Of a stretch of 64,000 bases of DNA, positions 40,286 to 53,219 are shown piece after piece; positions within the stretch are counted from its first letter, which is position 1; every line of letters begins with the position of its first letter. A program made the translations under genes and the position numbers. Below the pieces are notes generated by a model, which was given only the letters and a program-made list of their open reading frames with translations, was not told the DNA's origin and made no database searches. This DNA is from Crocodylus rhombifer (Eukaryota > Chordata > Crocodylia > Crocodylidae): NCBI GenBank assembly GCA_038503035.1, contig JAVSML010001074.1, positions 124,001 through 188,000 of the forward strand, written 5' to 3'.

Positions 40286-40987
40286 ATTGCATTTGATACG
40301 AAACGTTCCACACACTCAGATAGAAAGCCGGAAGCTATGTGCCCTATAAGATAGAACAATATTATTGCCTCACTTACGAATGACAATTTTTTAGTGATCT
40401 GTGGCTATGAGAAATAGGAGCGAATACAGAGTGCTTATATCACTATGGAGGCAATGAAAAGATTTTAAATAAATTCTTTAAAGCAAGCTATCTGTCTAAT
40501 ATTTTGAAACCCCAACAAATTGTCTACATGATAATGTAAAGTTTGTAAATCCAGCATTTTTGCTAACCAGTACCAAAGCACATCTACAGCACCTTCCTTT
40601 TCTGCTCTATTTTTCTCTCCAAGGGGTTTTAAACCCAACAGATTAATGAGTAGATAATATGGAATTCCCTTCACTTGGGTCATTTAAAGATTGAACTGGA
40701 CAAATAAAAAAATATTCTCTGGAAATAATAATGTACTGGTGTGGGGATAAGCCAGAATATCTGTCTCTGTTCTGGAATGTTTGTTAATTTCTGTTTTACA
40801 TTATGATTCATTTTATACCCAGAATCTAAATAAGCATGGATGCTTTTATTCTACTTCTTAAAAATGGCAATTTAGATTTCCTGAGACCTCAGTGTAGGAG
40901 GGAAGAAAACCAACCAAAAAAACAGATGTAAAAAGGACTAAACATAATACAGAAGAAAATTAATGTGAAAAGGGTGGTAATGGAACT

Positions 40988-41038
40988 GTAAAGGGTGCAC
41001 TGATCAACTGGCCCATGGGGCAAAAAGGTTGAGCACCA
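40988..41038. mobile_element. hAT-like tail fragment
   Basis: TGGCCCATGGGGCAAAAAGG followed by TTGAGCACCACTG matches the right end of the element at 20933-21335. Confidence 0.55.
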
Positions 41039-41259
41039 CTGCAACAGATGAATTGCTAGAATAAAATAAAATGATGCTGCTCTTAGAGGTTTTAATGCCA
41101 GTGCATCCCTGTGTACCATTTTCTCTGTCAAGAGGGTGGAAAGTACTTTCAGCCTCTAGTAATAAACCATTGTTCTATAAGCCTCTAAACCGAAAAAAAA
41201 CTCAAGCAAGTGTGAGGAAACTGCTTAAGGATTAGAGCAAATCTCCACTTTCTCCAGCT

Positions 41260-42710
41260 TAGTGGTGCCAAACCTCTGCAGCCTGCATGAGTGTTATGGG
41301 ATCAGTCCATGAGCCTGATCCAGTGCAGAAACAGTGCATGGGGGTCAGTCTGTGGGCCTGATTCTATGTGGGGTTGGCTGACAGGTGCAATCTGGCACAG
41401 CGGACCCTGCCACGGACCAAACTTGTGCACCAATGCAATGTAGCATGTGAAGCCACATCATCTGGCCTACGGGTGGACAAAATACGGCCCGTGGACTGAA
41501 TGTGGACTGCCAGGTACTTTCATTTGGCCCACAGTGCCCCTCACAATGAATTGTACCCCACCCAGCCCTTCTACCCACAAGGGTGGAAGCGAGGTGCCCA
41601 GGTGTATAACCCCCCAACATACCCTATCGGGCCTTGCTCCCACCTTCTTGTGTAGAACGGCTCTTCCGGGCATGACTCCTGCTGCAGCCAGAACATGTGT
41701 GCTTGAGGCAGCAGGTAGGGAAGTGTTGGGGCAGATAGGCAGGGTGTGGGTATGAAGGTGGCAGGTATAGAGACCCCCTACACACTCCCCCCATGGCATG
41801 CAGCCCCAGCTGCCAGCAGCAGCAGCAGGCAGGGAGGTCAGGGCGATTGTGTCCAGCACTGTGCAGGAGTAGGGAGCAGAACCTATCCTATTGCCAGGGC
41901 TCCACGCCATGCACCTGCATCTCCACCACTTGCAGCTGGGGAACCTCTGCATTGGAGCCTGCTGCCTCCCTTGTTCCCTGCTGTGCAGGTCCCTGCACTC
42001 CACCAAGAGTGGAGGGAGCCCTGCCCCTTGCTTCCCCACAGGGTCCAGCACAGGTCTGTCCCACTGTAAGTGTGGAGCAGTAGGCACACAGCACAGAGCC
42101 CCTGCGATAGAGGCAGGCTGCAAGGGGGTGCGTGGGGGCTGCCCCACTCTCCCTTATACCCCACATCCTTCCCCCACCAACATATACATACACCCCAACA
42201 TACCCTCTGCTCCCCTTCACAACCACACCCCACCACACACACAATATAAGTGACACTTTATTTTTGAGTTGTTATGCAATTCCTTCTATATACAGTAAAC
42301 AATCACAAGTCATGACAAATATTTTTGTAATATAACTAAAATATATTATAGTAGATGTTTGACTTCTGGTGTATGATTTGGTTTGTTTCTGGTTCCAAGA
42401 TGACAACCCCACCTCCCAAAAAGAATATAGGGGGGAGGGGCAGCAAGGGGAGGGACTTCTGGTGGCAAAAGTTAGGGATTGGGGCAGGACTTCTGGACCC
42501 AACGTGGTGACCATGGGGCAGGGCAACTGTGAAGGGGTGAGGCTACTTAAGCAGCTCCTGACAGCTCACCAAAAATTGTTAAGCAGCCCTTTGCCTGAAA
42601 TAATTACCTGCCCTGATCTGGCCCATGGGGCTTCCCAAAAGGTACAGAAATTTGGTAGCAGAGGCATGCAGATTTGGCCCACAGACCCCTGGTTGAGCAG
42701 CACTGGTCTG
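41260..42710. mobile_element. GC-rich cluster of DNA-transposon remnants
   Basis: Several hAT-like terminal pieces lie here: AGTGGTGCCAAACCTCTGCA near 41262, GGTGGACAAAATACGGCCCG near 41471, and GGCCCACAGACCCCTGGTTG then AGCAGCACTGG near 42676-42706. Between them lie GC-rich sequence (41550-42130) and an AC-rich tract (about 42160-42245). ORFs of up to 226 codons are low-complexity. Individual element borders cannot be settled by eye. Confidence 0.5.
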
Positions 42711-43179
42711 GACTGCTCTACTCCAGCACTGGCCTGAACAGTAACTAGAGTTCAAATGAGTACAGGATCTGAATAAAATTGTTTTTGTAAGTAGGGGCGT
42801 TTAGGCAGGAATACTTAAAACTTACAAATAGCCATAGCAGCAAGGACCAAATTCCAAGAGCCCATCCTTCCAGTGGAGTGGCAGGCTTCTTCTTGCTTAC
42901 CTTCTCTCTAGCTTTATGTCTCTCTAGCATTAAATCTATTTTTTAACCAATGGCTGTCTAATATAATATGCATAAATCATCCTGGGAGCAAGGCTCAGAA
43001 CCAAAGCCTTTACCCTCACAAAGGAGGGACATGGCAATTATTCGGTAACTGCATGATGAGACCACTCTCCTAGGAAGTGGAATATGTGGGTCTGAATCCT
43101 CTCAGGTGAAGAAAGCCTACAATGGTGGCCTCCTGCTTTCTCTCAGAACTTGTATGTACAGCATCCAAACTTAAGCAGG

Positions 43180-43525
43180 AAGTTGGGGCACCTCTGTATG
43201 TGCCAGATGGCTGCTCCAGTATGTGCTACTTAGAAGGTGTCAAAGACTCAATTAATTGAGTCTGCTGGAGTGTGCTAATTAGCACAGTCCAGCAGCCTTT
43301 GCATAAACATGTATTTGGTGTCCCCGTGCCTCAAAATGGTGGTGGGGGTACTCTACCTAAAGTTTGTTTGACAAGCTTTAGTGAAATGCCCCCGCCAGCA
43401 TTTTGGAGCACAGGATGCTGAATGCACATGATGCTGCAGGGTGCTTTAGTTAGAGTGGCTTCCAAGAGCTGCTCTAATTACAGTGCTACCCCCTTCCTCC
43501 TCTCCCACAGCATGTATAAAGATAC
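43180..43525. mobile_element. Palindromic element, ATGGTGGTGGGGGTGC family (copy 2)
   Basis: AAAATGGTGGTGGGGGTACT near 43334 is matched by GCCCCCGCCAGCATTTTGGA near 43388. The outer parts TCTGCTGGAGTGTGCTAATT (with its own inverted copy AATTAGCACAGTCCAGCAG) and TAGAGTGGCTTCCAAGAGCT are shared with the other copies. Confidence 0.75.
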
Positions 43526-44989
43526 TCTTGATGCCCAGATGCCCCAAACTGGACATGACCGAAATGTTTTATGGCTACTGGCACAAGACAATTTGAATTA
43601 CACTACAGGACTTAGAAGGTTAAGTTCTGCCTGAGCCCTATTTAGGTGCCTATGGAGACCATATGAATCTGGCCTACAATCTGTTTTTAAACAAAATCCA
43701 CACTCCGAGTCACATCCAGTTTTGCAAGCCTGTCCCAGTGGTATACTGGGAGCATAAACAGCCTGCAAGATACCAGGGAGTACTGCCCTGGTATAGAGAC
43801 TGTGATGAGCTGTCACAGACCCTGCATCAAGCTTCTCAGAAGCACTGGTAAAGGAGGCTTGCCGTGCTGGGAGGGTGCAGTAGGGGGACCTATTTCACTT
43901 ACAGCAGCACTCCCAGCAGAGGTCAAGGTCCTTATGTTTGTAGAACTGCCAACAATTGAGTAATACTAGAAAAACTAAGAGGACAAACATGCATCTACCC
44001 TGTAGTCCTACAAAATTAGTGGGAGTGCTACATAAGCACAGCTGTTCCACCCAGAAACTTCTCTGTAGCACCACATATAACATCTAGACAGTACAATGAA
44101 GCACTACAGCGGTCTCTCAGTATACCACAGTGCTCTTTCCTCTCCTCCTGCTCCCCCCCCCCCCACCCAAGGGAGTGGGGTAGAGTCATTGAGTTTTGTG
44201 GTCTAGTTCCCCTGAGTCACAGGGGAACAGATGGCAGCCCCAGAGAATCTGTGATGCCACCTGATCACTGGGAGCCTGCCCACTACCCCACCACGAGGAT
44301 GGGGAAGGGAAGGCAGCCCCAGAGGGCCAAAGCTGCAGGGCACTCACTGAAAGCTTGCCATTCCCCATGATGGTTTCCAGGGCTACAGCAGTCAGTGGGG
44401 GATTGCAGCTTTGCTTCTCACTTCACTGTAGGGATAGCAGACTAGTGTAAGCAAGCAGACTCACTGCCATGCTACCCTCATCTTGGTGGTGGTGAGGGAT
44501 TGGATCCACAGCGGCAAGCAACCTACTATCATACCCCCTGGCTACAGGACACATCACTGTATGCCTTCATGGCAATTTTTGCTGTGCTGCAGCTGGGAGG
44601 TGAAAACATAATGTCTGCCCATAGTCTAAGATACACAGGGGGCTATTTTAACTCATGCAATGGCTCAGAATCTAGAAAACAGGAATGTGTACCCCCTTCC
44701 TTTTCTGAGCTGAACATTCTTTATGGCATGCAACTTTGGGGGCACAACCAAGAATGTGAATTGCTCTCTTTAATGTTTTTCAACAGCATTTGTGCTCATG
44801 GTATTTAAAGGCTCTGCAAAACAAAAATCTCTCTTCAGGTTCCATAGTAAAAGGAATCAGTATCAATTTTTTTATTTTAGTCAACCAGGTTCTATACACC
44901 TGGTTACACTGCTATAATTAGGACAGAATTTGGTCCCCAGAAAAAAATTCACTACTGAAAGCATGATCAGTCATGTACAAGGCACTTAC

Positions 44990-45088
44990 CTGTTGTGTGG
45001 TACTAGTTACAATGCCTTGCTGCAACCGGTATGCCTGCTCCTGTAGGTATTTTCTGGTCTCATGATTACGAAGTAAGTAGTTTTCTAT
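44990..45088 (-). CDS. CARMIL1: CARMIL1 exon: start of helical domain
   Basis: The exon is 99 nt in phase 0-0 and encodes 33 residues from [18 protein letters not shown] to TSTTQQ (residues 113-145). Acceptor is TGCTTTCAG and donor GTAAGTG. The composition is strongly helical, rich in Gln, Glu, Arg and Leu. It corresponds to the stretch that follows the leucine-rich repeats and leads into the antiparallel dimerisation domain. The apparent reading past QQ into intron sequence is artefactual. Confidence 0.95.
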
Positions 45089-46617
45089 CTGAAAGCAGAA
45101 GTTCATGTCAGGATACTGATTCTATTCTCACCCACACTCATGCTTCTGACATTTTGTCACTGCAGTAAAAATATTGGAGAAAAGAAATAAATGTCTTCTA
45201 ATTTTGCTCGTTAGACCTTGTACCATATAGCTCACTGCTTGATAACCACACAAGGCTATGTTTATTCACTTGCAAAGTTCATACTGCAGTCATCTATAGT
45301 GCATTTATGGAGGATTTTCCCTTTTTTTTTCTTTTGTTTTTCTCTTTTAACTGAAATTCTCCTGGATTCTGATTCAGTTAACACTTCAGCATGTGAGTGA
45401 ACCATGCAAATTAAGACTGAAAATTAAAATATTTCCAACTTCATCCGTCTCAAAACATAAATTTCAATCCTCCATGCACGATATATTAAATATTCCATAT
45501 TGTCCCCTGGAACCAGAAAACTAAGTAGCAACCTAGTTTTTTGAATAGATAAACCTAAAACACCCACCAAAAACCCCTGAGGGAAAAAAGTCTAAACAAT
45601 TAAATTTCTTGAGAATTAAAAAGCCCCCTAAAATACTGTTTTTATAAGAACACAACTGGAGCATTAGAAATGCCTGTCTGGGGTATTTGCTTGTTCATCT
45701 GTAATAATCAAATAAATTGCATAATTGGCTTAGGTGTTTAGAATAAATTTATCATGACTTGTTTTGATTTTATGTTTTATGTCTTTTTTGATAGGGCTGC
45801 TACAATTATTTATCTTTTACAAAGCTCTACAGAATTTATGTTTGAAAGCTGCTGAAGGGGAATGCACTAACTTTTTCTCGCTGTCTTTTTAAAGCACAGT
45901 TCTTAACACTATGATGATCTATACACAAGAGATCAGCAGGACAGTAGCTGGTCTAGTAATTTCTTTTAGAATTGTTCATTCTACTGTAAAAGGCTCAACA
46001 GACATGCTTTAAAATGGTAAGAAAGATGACCTGCAAAGGAGGGGGGAGGACAGGGAAAGATTGAAGGTAAAATCTTCAGATGTATCTATGGCTCCTCTGG
46101 AAGACATTAGACTTAAGACGTACTTTACCAGTTAATTACATCTTAAATAGTAACCTGGCCACATATTAATGCAATTAATTGGTGCAATAAAACATGAACT
46201 AAGCCACAGTTATTACACAAAAATCATTTAATAACTTTGTGGCAGGATCCCATCATATCTTATATTGTACGTATGGCCAGCCTGACCAGGTTTCCCAGCC
46301 TGGGGAGTTCATGGGGGCCTTTCACTCCATGTGTTGTCTAGGCTGGAATCACTAACTAGCTGACTGCCATTCCCAGCCTCCAAGGTACATCAGGGTCAAG
46401 GGCTCCAATGTGCCCCCAAAGCTGTGAGAAATGATTAGCTGTTGCTCCCATCCCTGTGGGGGTGCAATGGAGCCCTTGACTGCTATGCTTCCAAGACCAG
46501 GAACAAGGATCAGCTGACTGACTTTCTAATTGCCAGTGCCACAGTCATGCCTCCTACCATGGTTGTCTAGCATGCCAGGAAGCACAACTGCTGGGATCAT
46601 GCATCATAGCCCATGAC

Positions 46618-46720
46618 CAGCGGTCCCTCTAAGCTGCACCATGTGCGCAGCTGCACAGGCGCACCTGGCACGAGCATGCCTGCGTGGCTGCGCATCCCAC
46701 GCACCTTAGAGGGAATGCTT
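46618..46720. mobile_element. 103-bp hAT-like miniature element
   Basis: The ends CAGCGGTCCCTCTAAGCTG and (right end, inverted) AAGCATTCCCTCTAAGGTG match closely. It is flanked by CCCATGAC (46610-46617) and CCCATGAT (46721-46728), an 8-bp duplication with one difference. The interior is a GC-rich GTGCGCAGCTGCACAGGCGC sequence. Confidence 0.85.
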
Positions 46721-46985
46721 CCCATGATGCCCATAGCTGAATGTTTGCCAGGAGCTTAATTAAGTGATGTAGAAATCTCAGTTCCAGTTTCTGAAGTTAC
46801 TAAGGACTTAGAAAGCCCAAGCTCCATTTTGGAAGATGGAATAGGCCACATACAGGTGTTATAGGCCCATTTCTGCTGGAAGAATTCCTGCTCTCCCAGT
46901 AGAAACTACAAGGATCAACCTGAAACACCTCCCTTGTAAGAGAAACTCTCTCAAAGAATGAACATTTGCATGTTGCTCTCCTGAT

Positions 46986-47010
46986 CTGGTCTGGTCTGGT
47001 CTGGTCTGGT
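46986..47010. repeat. (CTGGT)5 microsatellite
   Basis: Five perfect CTGGT units in tandem, preceded by one CTGAT. Confidence 0.95.
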
Positions 47011-49125
47011 AGCAGCAAGGAAATGCTCCCTGTCTCTTCCCCAGACTTGGGCTGGGGGCTTTGTGGCACCAATCCCTATATCTACATCTTCCCCAAATCA
47101 TGGACCTCTGCAGCTTGGCAGTGGGGGCAGGGATGTCAAAGCTGGCGGAGCTGGGAACAGGCTTGAGAAGGCTTTTCCTGCCCCATTCTCAGCCATGTGA
47201 ACTTTAAATGCCATGTGTGTTGCTCACCTGGGCGGTACACATAGCAATTTAAAAGCCCACAGGGCCAAGGAAGCTCTTGCTAAAGCATCATAGCAATGCA
47301 CCCCACACTTCCCCAACCAGGGACTGCCTAGGTCTGGGGAATGGGTGAATTGGAGCAGCCACTGTTCCCCATGTCTCTCCCAGACCAAGGGAGAGGGGGT
47401 AGCTGCAGGCCGAACACCTATTCTGGTCTTTCTCCTAGAAACATCTCTTGTGGTGGAAATTTCTCCCACTAGAAACAAACACCTATTCATGGCCATCCGT
47501 TCCAACATCACTTAAGCACTTTTGAAGTTTTTAACCTGCCCTTTTTTTTCTGGTTGTTTATCATGTATGAAAGAGGCCTGAAAAGTTCTGTTAAAAAAGG
47601 TATACAATAAATGTAGGCTTCCAAAGATTCTTAGGAGATAACTCTGTTTCACTTTTGATATAGAGAAAGGCCATGAACAGACATTACATTAGTAGGGTAC
47701 AAATGCCAGTACACTTGCTTAGGTACATGCAGTGCTACAGGAGAGCCCCTTGAACCCCAGCATGTCAGTCCTCTGCTCTGTCTCCCCTTCTCCAATGGTA
47801 GGTGTGACAGCTCTTCCTCCTTCCACAATTCTGATGGGAACAGTTAGAAAAAGTCCCTGGCCTGTGGTGGTAGTCACAGCAGGAAGACTTGACACCAAAG
47901 CAACACTGGGAAGAGCAGCACTTTCAACAAACGCTGTGGCAGTTCTTTCTGCTCCGGCAGAAACAGTGGGAAGATCCCATGGCAATAGTGGAAAGTGCTG
48001 CTACTGGGGACAGCTGCTGATCACTGACATCCATCTAGAGAAGGAAGGCTGTCAGTGATATGGATGAGTGAGGCTCCTTTAGAGGTGGGAGGTTGGGATG
48101 GGAGAGGCAAACCACCAGCCTCTATCCCCCCCATGGCTGGAGAGCTCACCCCTGAGGTGACTTTTGTAGCTTTCTAGCCAGGGGTCTGGAATATGCTCTT
48201 ATTTTTATAGCACTGCAAATGAATGTCTGTCCCTATCTAAATAAGATTTACACTTGCACTAGATAAATAGTAATGTTTCATACAGGATATAATCCCCATG
48301 GTCCAAGTTTAAAAAAAATAAGAATCAGGATATAAGAAAAAATATATCAAAGAAAAAGCCCGCAGAATCTTTCCCTTTAATAAGCCATTTATCTACAGCC
48401 TTCCTTGCTGTAATAAAGCTCACTAACAGATGTTACTTCATCACAGCTGCCTGTAAGAACTGTTTGTGGGCTTTTATGTGCTCCCACCCTTATTAAAGAA
48501 AAATATTTCATTACAAAGCTGTGGATTACACATTTTTTCCTGATTTATAAAAGACTACTTTAGGCTGGCATGGGGGACCTACCTTTTCAGCATGTGGGCC
48601 AGAAAAGCCCCACACCCTCCCTGAATGCCAATGAGACCCCTTTCCCCTGCCTGACCTGCTGCTTTGTTTTTGGCTTCCCGCTCTATCTGCCACTGTGCTA
48701 CCTGTCCCTCTTGAGCTGCTGCATGCCATAGTATCTGTCACACATGTGCCACAGGTTGGCCACACACCTGTTTAAAGTATGAAAGCTCAGTTGTGAGTGC
48801 TTTAGTCTGCATGACTTGGACAGCTACAGAATTTACTGTCAACACAGACTTTACTCCAAAGAGCACTTGGTGCAGTCAAGTTAATGTACGATGATGCTGC
48901 ATGTGCTTTCTGGATATACAACATACACATCTCCCATAAATATGCTGCTGTCTACCCCTTAACAGCCGCTCTCATCTTCTTTTGTCTTGTGCACTGCTGA
49001 ACACACTTGCCATTCTTCAACAAGAACAAAATGAACACAAATACTTCTGTAAGTGTAAACACACACACACCAACACAGATATGCCACGTGTAATACCAAT
49101 ACATATTACATTCACACATAAACAT

Positions 49126-49551
49126 TAGGGCTGTGCAAAACTTTGCTCTCTGATTCAATTCAGTGGAGATTTGGCCCAATTTGGTGGCCAAATCCGAACT
49201 GAATCAGGCAACCTTTAATCTCTCTGAATTGATTCAGAGAGATCCGACGATCTGGATACAGACACAGCTTTAAATGTTTTGCTGAGCCAAGGGGGTGGTT
49301 TGGGGGGCTACCCCATGCTCCTGTGGGGCGCTCCATCCATCCCAGCATTGCAGCATTCATGAGCTGTGCCTGGTATCACATTTAAAGCTGTGTCTATGGC
49401 TGAATCACTGATTCTTGGAACCAGCACTGAATCTTCAGATTCAGATTTGGCCAAATCAAACTGGGGACAGTGATCTGAATAAACAAATGGAATCACTGTC
49501 CCCAATTCAGGCTGAATCTGAATCACATACAGCCCGTTTCACACACCCCTA
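49126..49551. mobile_element. hAT-like non-autonomous element (relative of 12566-13319)
   Basis: The 426-bp element has ends TAGGGCTGTGCAAAAC and GTTTCACACACCCCTA and an 8-bp duplication ATAAACAT (49118-49125) / ATAAATAT (49552-49559). It shares the GATTCAG-rich subterminal sequence and the AGCTGTGTCTATGGCTGAAT-type segment with the nested element at 12566, in the opposite orientation and with a shorter GC-rich centre. Confidence 0.88.
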
Positions 49552-49817
49552 ATAAATATACTGTATATTGTTTAATTAGCATTACCTTGTTTTATGACTG
49601 ACTGTAATAAACCACTGTGGTCAATAACTCAATTTAAAAAAAGTTTCCTGTATTACAATAATTTTTTATTACTATAACCCCTCCACATGTTTGTATATGT
49701 CCATGTAAGTCTAATGCTTGATGACTTTAACAAAGAAGTTTGACTTACCCAAGCCTGAAAGCATAACCACTTAACATTACTATGTGCTTTTTTGTGTATG
49801 GGCTGTATATGCAATAC

Positions 49818-49911
49818 CTTTTGCAGTGCATCTTCTGTCTTTTCAGGGTTTGTTTTAAGTGCTTGAGAAGCATCGTTCATAGGTATTGGCATGAACCTCA
49901 AAGTATAATTC
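49818..49911 (-). CDS. CARMIL1: CARMIL1 exon: repeat cap and linker
   Basis: The 94-nt exon opens with the last base of a Lys codon, then encodes [19 protein letters not shown] and continues to EDALQK, ending in phase 0 before GTATTG. The acceptor is TTTTTTCCAG. This is the C-terminal cap of the leucine-rich repeat domain and the start of the link to the helical dimerisation domain (residues 81-112 of the partial product). Confidence 0.95.
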
Positions 49912-51344
49912 CTGGAAAAAAAGGAAATTGTAATATTAAATGATAATCCAATTACAAAGAATAAACTAGCAAAAAAAGTTAAGACAACTTGAACTGCCAG
50001 CTCCCAGTTTCATTGTAAGAGGTTTTTTTGGTTGTTCTATTTTGACTTTCTTAACTTGTAGGAAATCAAGTGCATTCCTATTTGAAGTCGTTTTCTTTGT
50101 AAATAGATAGAGGGGGAAATAGATTTTTTTAAAGGCATGAAAGGAATTTTGTACCTGACTTCCAGTTGCTTTCAATGGGAGTTAGAAGCTTAACTGCCCT
50201 TTGGGCCTTGAAAATCCACCTGTGTGATTACATTATCTGTGTTTTTCTATTTACATGAAACATCAGGCATTATTAGCTCCTACCGACAACCCTAATAGGG
50301 CATATCATGTAGGGCAAGAGGAGACGCGAGTCACATTTTGGAAACTGAGATGGAGGGTATCAGACCTGAAGGTAGATCAAGGTAATAATGGGAAGACAAT
50401 ATAAAAAACTTTTTATACTGTTTTATAAAAACAATATAAAGAGCTGGAAGGGAAGGGCGAAGATGAAGAAAGATGGAAGGATGCAGCACAAAACAAAAGA
50501 AGATAGAAGGCTTTACGTTATAGGCCCTAGAGGCCTGTGGGGAGAGGGCGACAGACGGACCACCTTATCAGCACCATTCCCTGAGTGAAGATTCCTTGGA
50601 CTGAATGCAACAAATATTTCTTTATTTCTTGTTTTGAAAATACATCTTTTAATGTATTCCTTTATAAACAGCTCTCTGAGTTTTACCTAACTGCTGCATT
50701 GTTTCTTTCATAGCAGTTGACAAAACATATACACCAGTAAGCACACTTCCATGATATTTTATATAAACAATCATTTCCTGTGTTTTATTGTCTTTCTTTG
50801 GGAAATGTTTCTGCAGCCACATTTATCTATTTTGCACTGAATTTTGACTCGAGTCAAACTGCCATTTAACCCCTGAGCAGGTAACTTGGATAACAGAATA
50901 AATATTAAAAACAAAACACACAAAAAACACCCCCTGAAGTAGCAACTCAACTGCATCCCATTCCTTGTGTACAACTTCTTAGGAATAGACTAGATGTGAA
51001 CAAAAATCACAGAAAAAGTTCTTGAAAAAATAAAAGGAAGTCCCCTTTTGGCATTTCTTGTTAGATGCAACTCCCTGCAGAAATGTATTCCCCTTCCATT
51101 TGTAAGTATTTAGCTAAGTATCCTACTCTTAATCATCAATATTTTTTTAAAATGTATTTTAGATTAATTTATTTTCAAATTAAATTTTGTAATCCAATTC
51201 AGTCCAGTTATAAGTGGGTGCAACTCTACTCACTTCAGTCCACTTGCACCCCATTAATTGGTCTAGTTGGAAGCATCTTGAAGTCTTGAGAACTAACACA
51301 ATCCTTCTCACTCTCCGACTTGGTCTCGCTAACAAATCCAGTAA

Positions 51345-51440
51345 CAGAGCTGTGTTAATCTGAAGTTAAGCAGAAGCCAGGGCAATGTGGTACCTTATAG
51401 ACTAATTTGTTCAGAGAGGCATGAACTTTCATAGGTAATT
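51345..51440. repeat. Interspersed repeat fragment (TAGTCTGAAG type)
   Basis: ATCTGAAGTTAAGCAGAAGC, then TACCTTATAGACTAATTTGT and CATGAACTTTCATAGG follow the same order as the piece at 25946-26075. Confidence 0.55.
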
Positions 51441-51685
51441 TTCCTTTGTCTTATAAATGGACTTGTAGAGAGGAGGTCCCTGATAGTCTTTGTTCAGGCA
51501 ACAGCATCTCTGTCCCTCCACAAGTTAGGGACTGACTTAGTTTGTGGCTTTGCAGATTTTGCGGAAACCATGAAATCAACAACCAAAAAAACTTGATAAA
51601 AATAAAATGCTGGCTCCCCAGTGGCTCTCGCTGACATGAGGGGAAGGCACCAGCTGGCAAGGTGACATGAAGGGCAGCAGACAAA

Positions 51686-51865
51686 ATGGTGGTTGCCCTC
51701 TTGTCCCTCCTCTCCCCACCAGGGTCTCTGCCAATCAGCAGTGAGGCGTGGGGTGGCACAAAAGGCAGCCAGCAATCAAGATGGAGGCTGCCCCCTTGTC
51801 CCTCCTCCCCGAGGCCTCTTTGCCAATCATCACCAAGGGATGGAGCAGCTGCAAAATGACTATGG
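51686..51865. repeat. Diverged 95-bp tandem duplication, GC-rich
   Basis: The unit starting ATGGTGGTTGCCCTCTTGTC at 51686 recurs as ATGGAGGCTGCCCCCTTGTC at 51781, and both continue into a GCCAATCA motif and a CAAAA end. The ORFs across it are chance. Confidence 0.7.
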
Positions 51866-53219
51866 AATTCAAACTTTACACTGCAACCAACCCACAAAAA
51901 TTAAGTCCCCCCACTGCGATTTAGGTAGACCCCCTAATAATGTTTAACTGGGTACTTTGGTATTGCAGCAGAAGAGCTTGCTATAGTAGCTCCCTTACCC
52001 ATCAAAAGAATTGTACACGCTACAGAAGCTCAAGTGTCTCCATGTGGTAGAGAATAATCAGGAATTGGCCCTCCACTAGCAGGGAGACTAGTTTAAAATA
52101 TGAGAAGCAGCTCAGGTCAAAGATAAATAATTGCTGCAGAAGTTGCGGATTGCCTGACAGGGGAAAATACCTGACTGAGAAAAAACTGGCATTGCTTAAA
52201 AAAAAAAGAAAGTGGATTTCCAAAGATCTCTGCAGCTGTTTGACATTTAATATGTCACATTCAGTGAAGTCTAAAATTGCCGGCTCTCATGCTGGTAATT
52301 GTATGCTAAATTCTATGCAGCCAAAGACTTGAGCCCAGCCGGGGGTGTGGAAAAGATCCAAAACACAAGGAAACTCCATGAGCACATAGCCATGGAATCA
52401 GAACCTTAGATGAACACTACTCCACAGAAAGTTCTATAATCCACTTCTTTCTGGAAGTACAGCATTTGTTCTGGAGTTAGTTTATTTTCATCTCTGCATT
52501 AACCAGCTCTTGGGAAAATAAAAGTTTTAGAACTTGCATGAGACTTTGATCATCAGAGCAATTGATATTTATCCTCACACTACTCTATTTTTCTCAGCTT
52601 CCTTTGAAGTCTGAAATATCCCTCCATTTTTGTTATTTCTCTTCTTAAAGCTCCATTTGTCTATAGTAACAAGAAAAGATTTCCTTAAGAACTCAATAAT
52701 CTAGTAAAGTTCAGTTCCAGGTTGAAAACGTACAATTTTGCTTATTCAGAGCGATATTATATTCCCTACAAATTGCCCTACAGAAGAATCTGAAGTTTCA
52801 AAGAGGAGCACCCAGAGATCAGGAAATGCTTAAGTCAAAGACGTTCAGACAACTTAATTTCTCTTCCTTTGTATGTATCACATACATTGCAATAAACTAA
52901 AAACTATTCTAACATGCTATTTTTCCTGCAGTACCCTACTCAATTTGCTCTGCAGACTAAATTGCTGTAGCAAGTAACAAAACAGTTGTAATATCTTCAC
53001 TGTTTATTCTGCTCCAACAGAAAGAGAAGCTATTATGGCAGTTATGCAATGTTAGTATATAGCATCGGAAAAATGTGAACCTTATATCACTGGAAAAGAA
53101 AGATTCCCAACTCCCCAGCACTGGCTTTTAGACCTGAAAGATTAGATTTTAGAAGGTGAGATATTTCTCTATTGAATCCTACTGGAAAAATTCTTTACTA
53201 CTGAATACTGGATAATACA

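Larger units (their letters stand above)
38600..44989. other. CARMIL1 intron, 6.4 kb
   Basis: It contains an inverted CR1 copy (38699-39640), a hairpin repeat (40130-40285), a hAT tail (40988-41038), a GC-rich cluster of DNA-transposon remnants (41260-42710) and a palindromic element (43180-43525). Stretches 39650-40125, 40290-40985 and 43530-44989 show nothing recognisable. Confidence 0.85.
45089..49817. other. CARMIL1 intron, 4.7 kb
   Basis: It holds a 103-bp hAT-like element (46618-46720), a (CTGGT)5 tract (46986-47010) and a hAT-like element (49126-49551). A GC-rich segment at 46250-48130 and the piece 48540-48780 look repeat-derived but have no identifiable ends. AT-rich stretch 45100-46240 holds nothing I recognise. 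Confidence 0.8.

Noticed and set aside
41467..42256. Frames of up to 226 codons in the GC-rich cluster
   Set aside because: The composition follows the DNA, there is no domain, and frames overlap on both strands. The interval is bordered by transposon ends.
44918..45106. A 62-codon frame starting with Met, taken as a stand-alone ORF
   Set aside because: Only 44990-45088 is coding, as an internal CARMIL1 exon. The Met start and the C-terminal extension are intron sequence.
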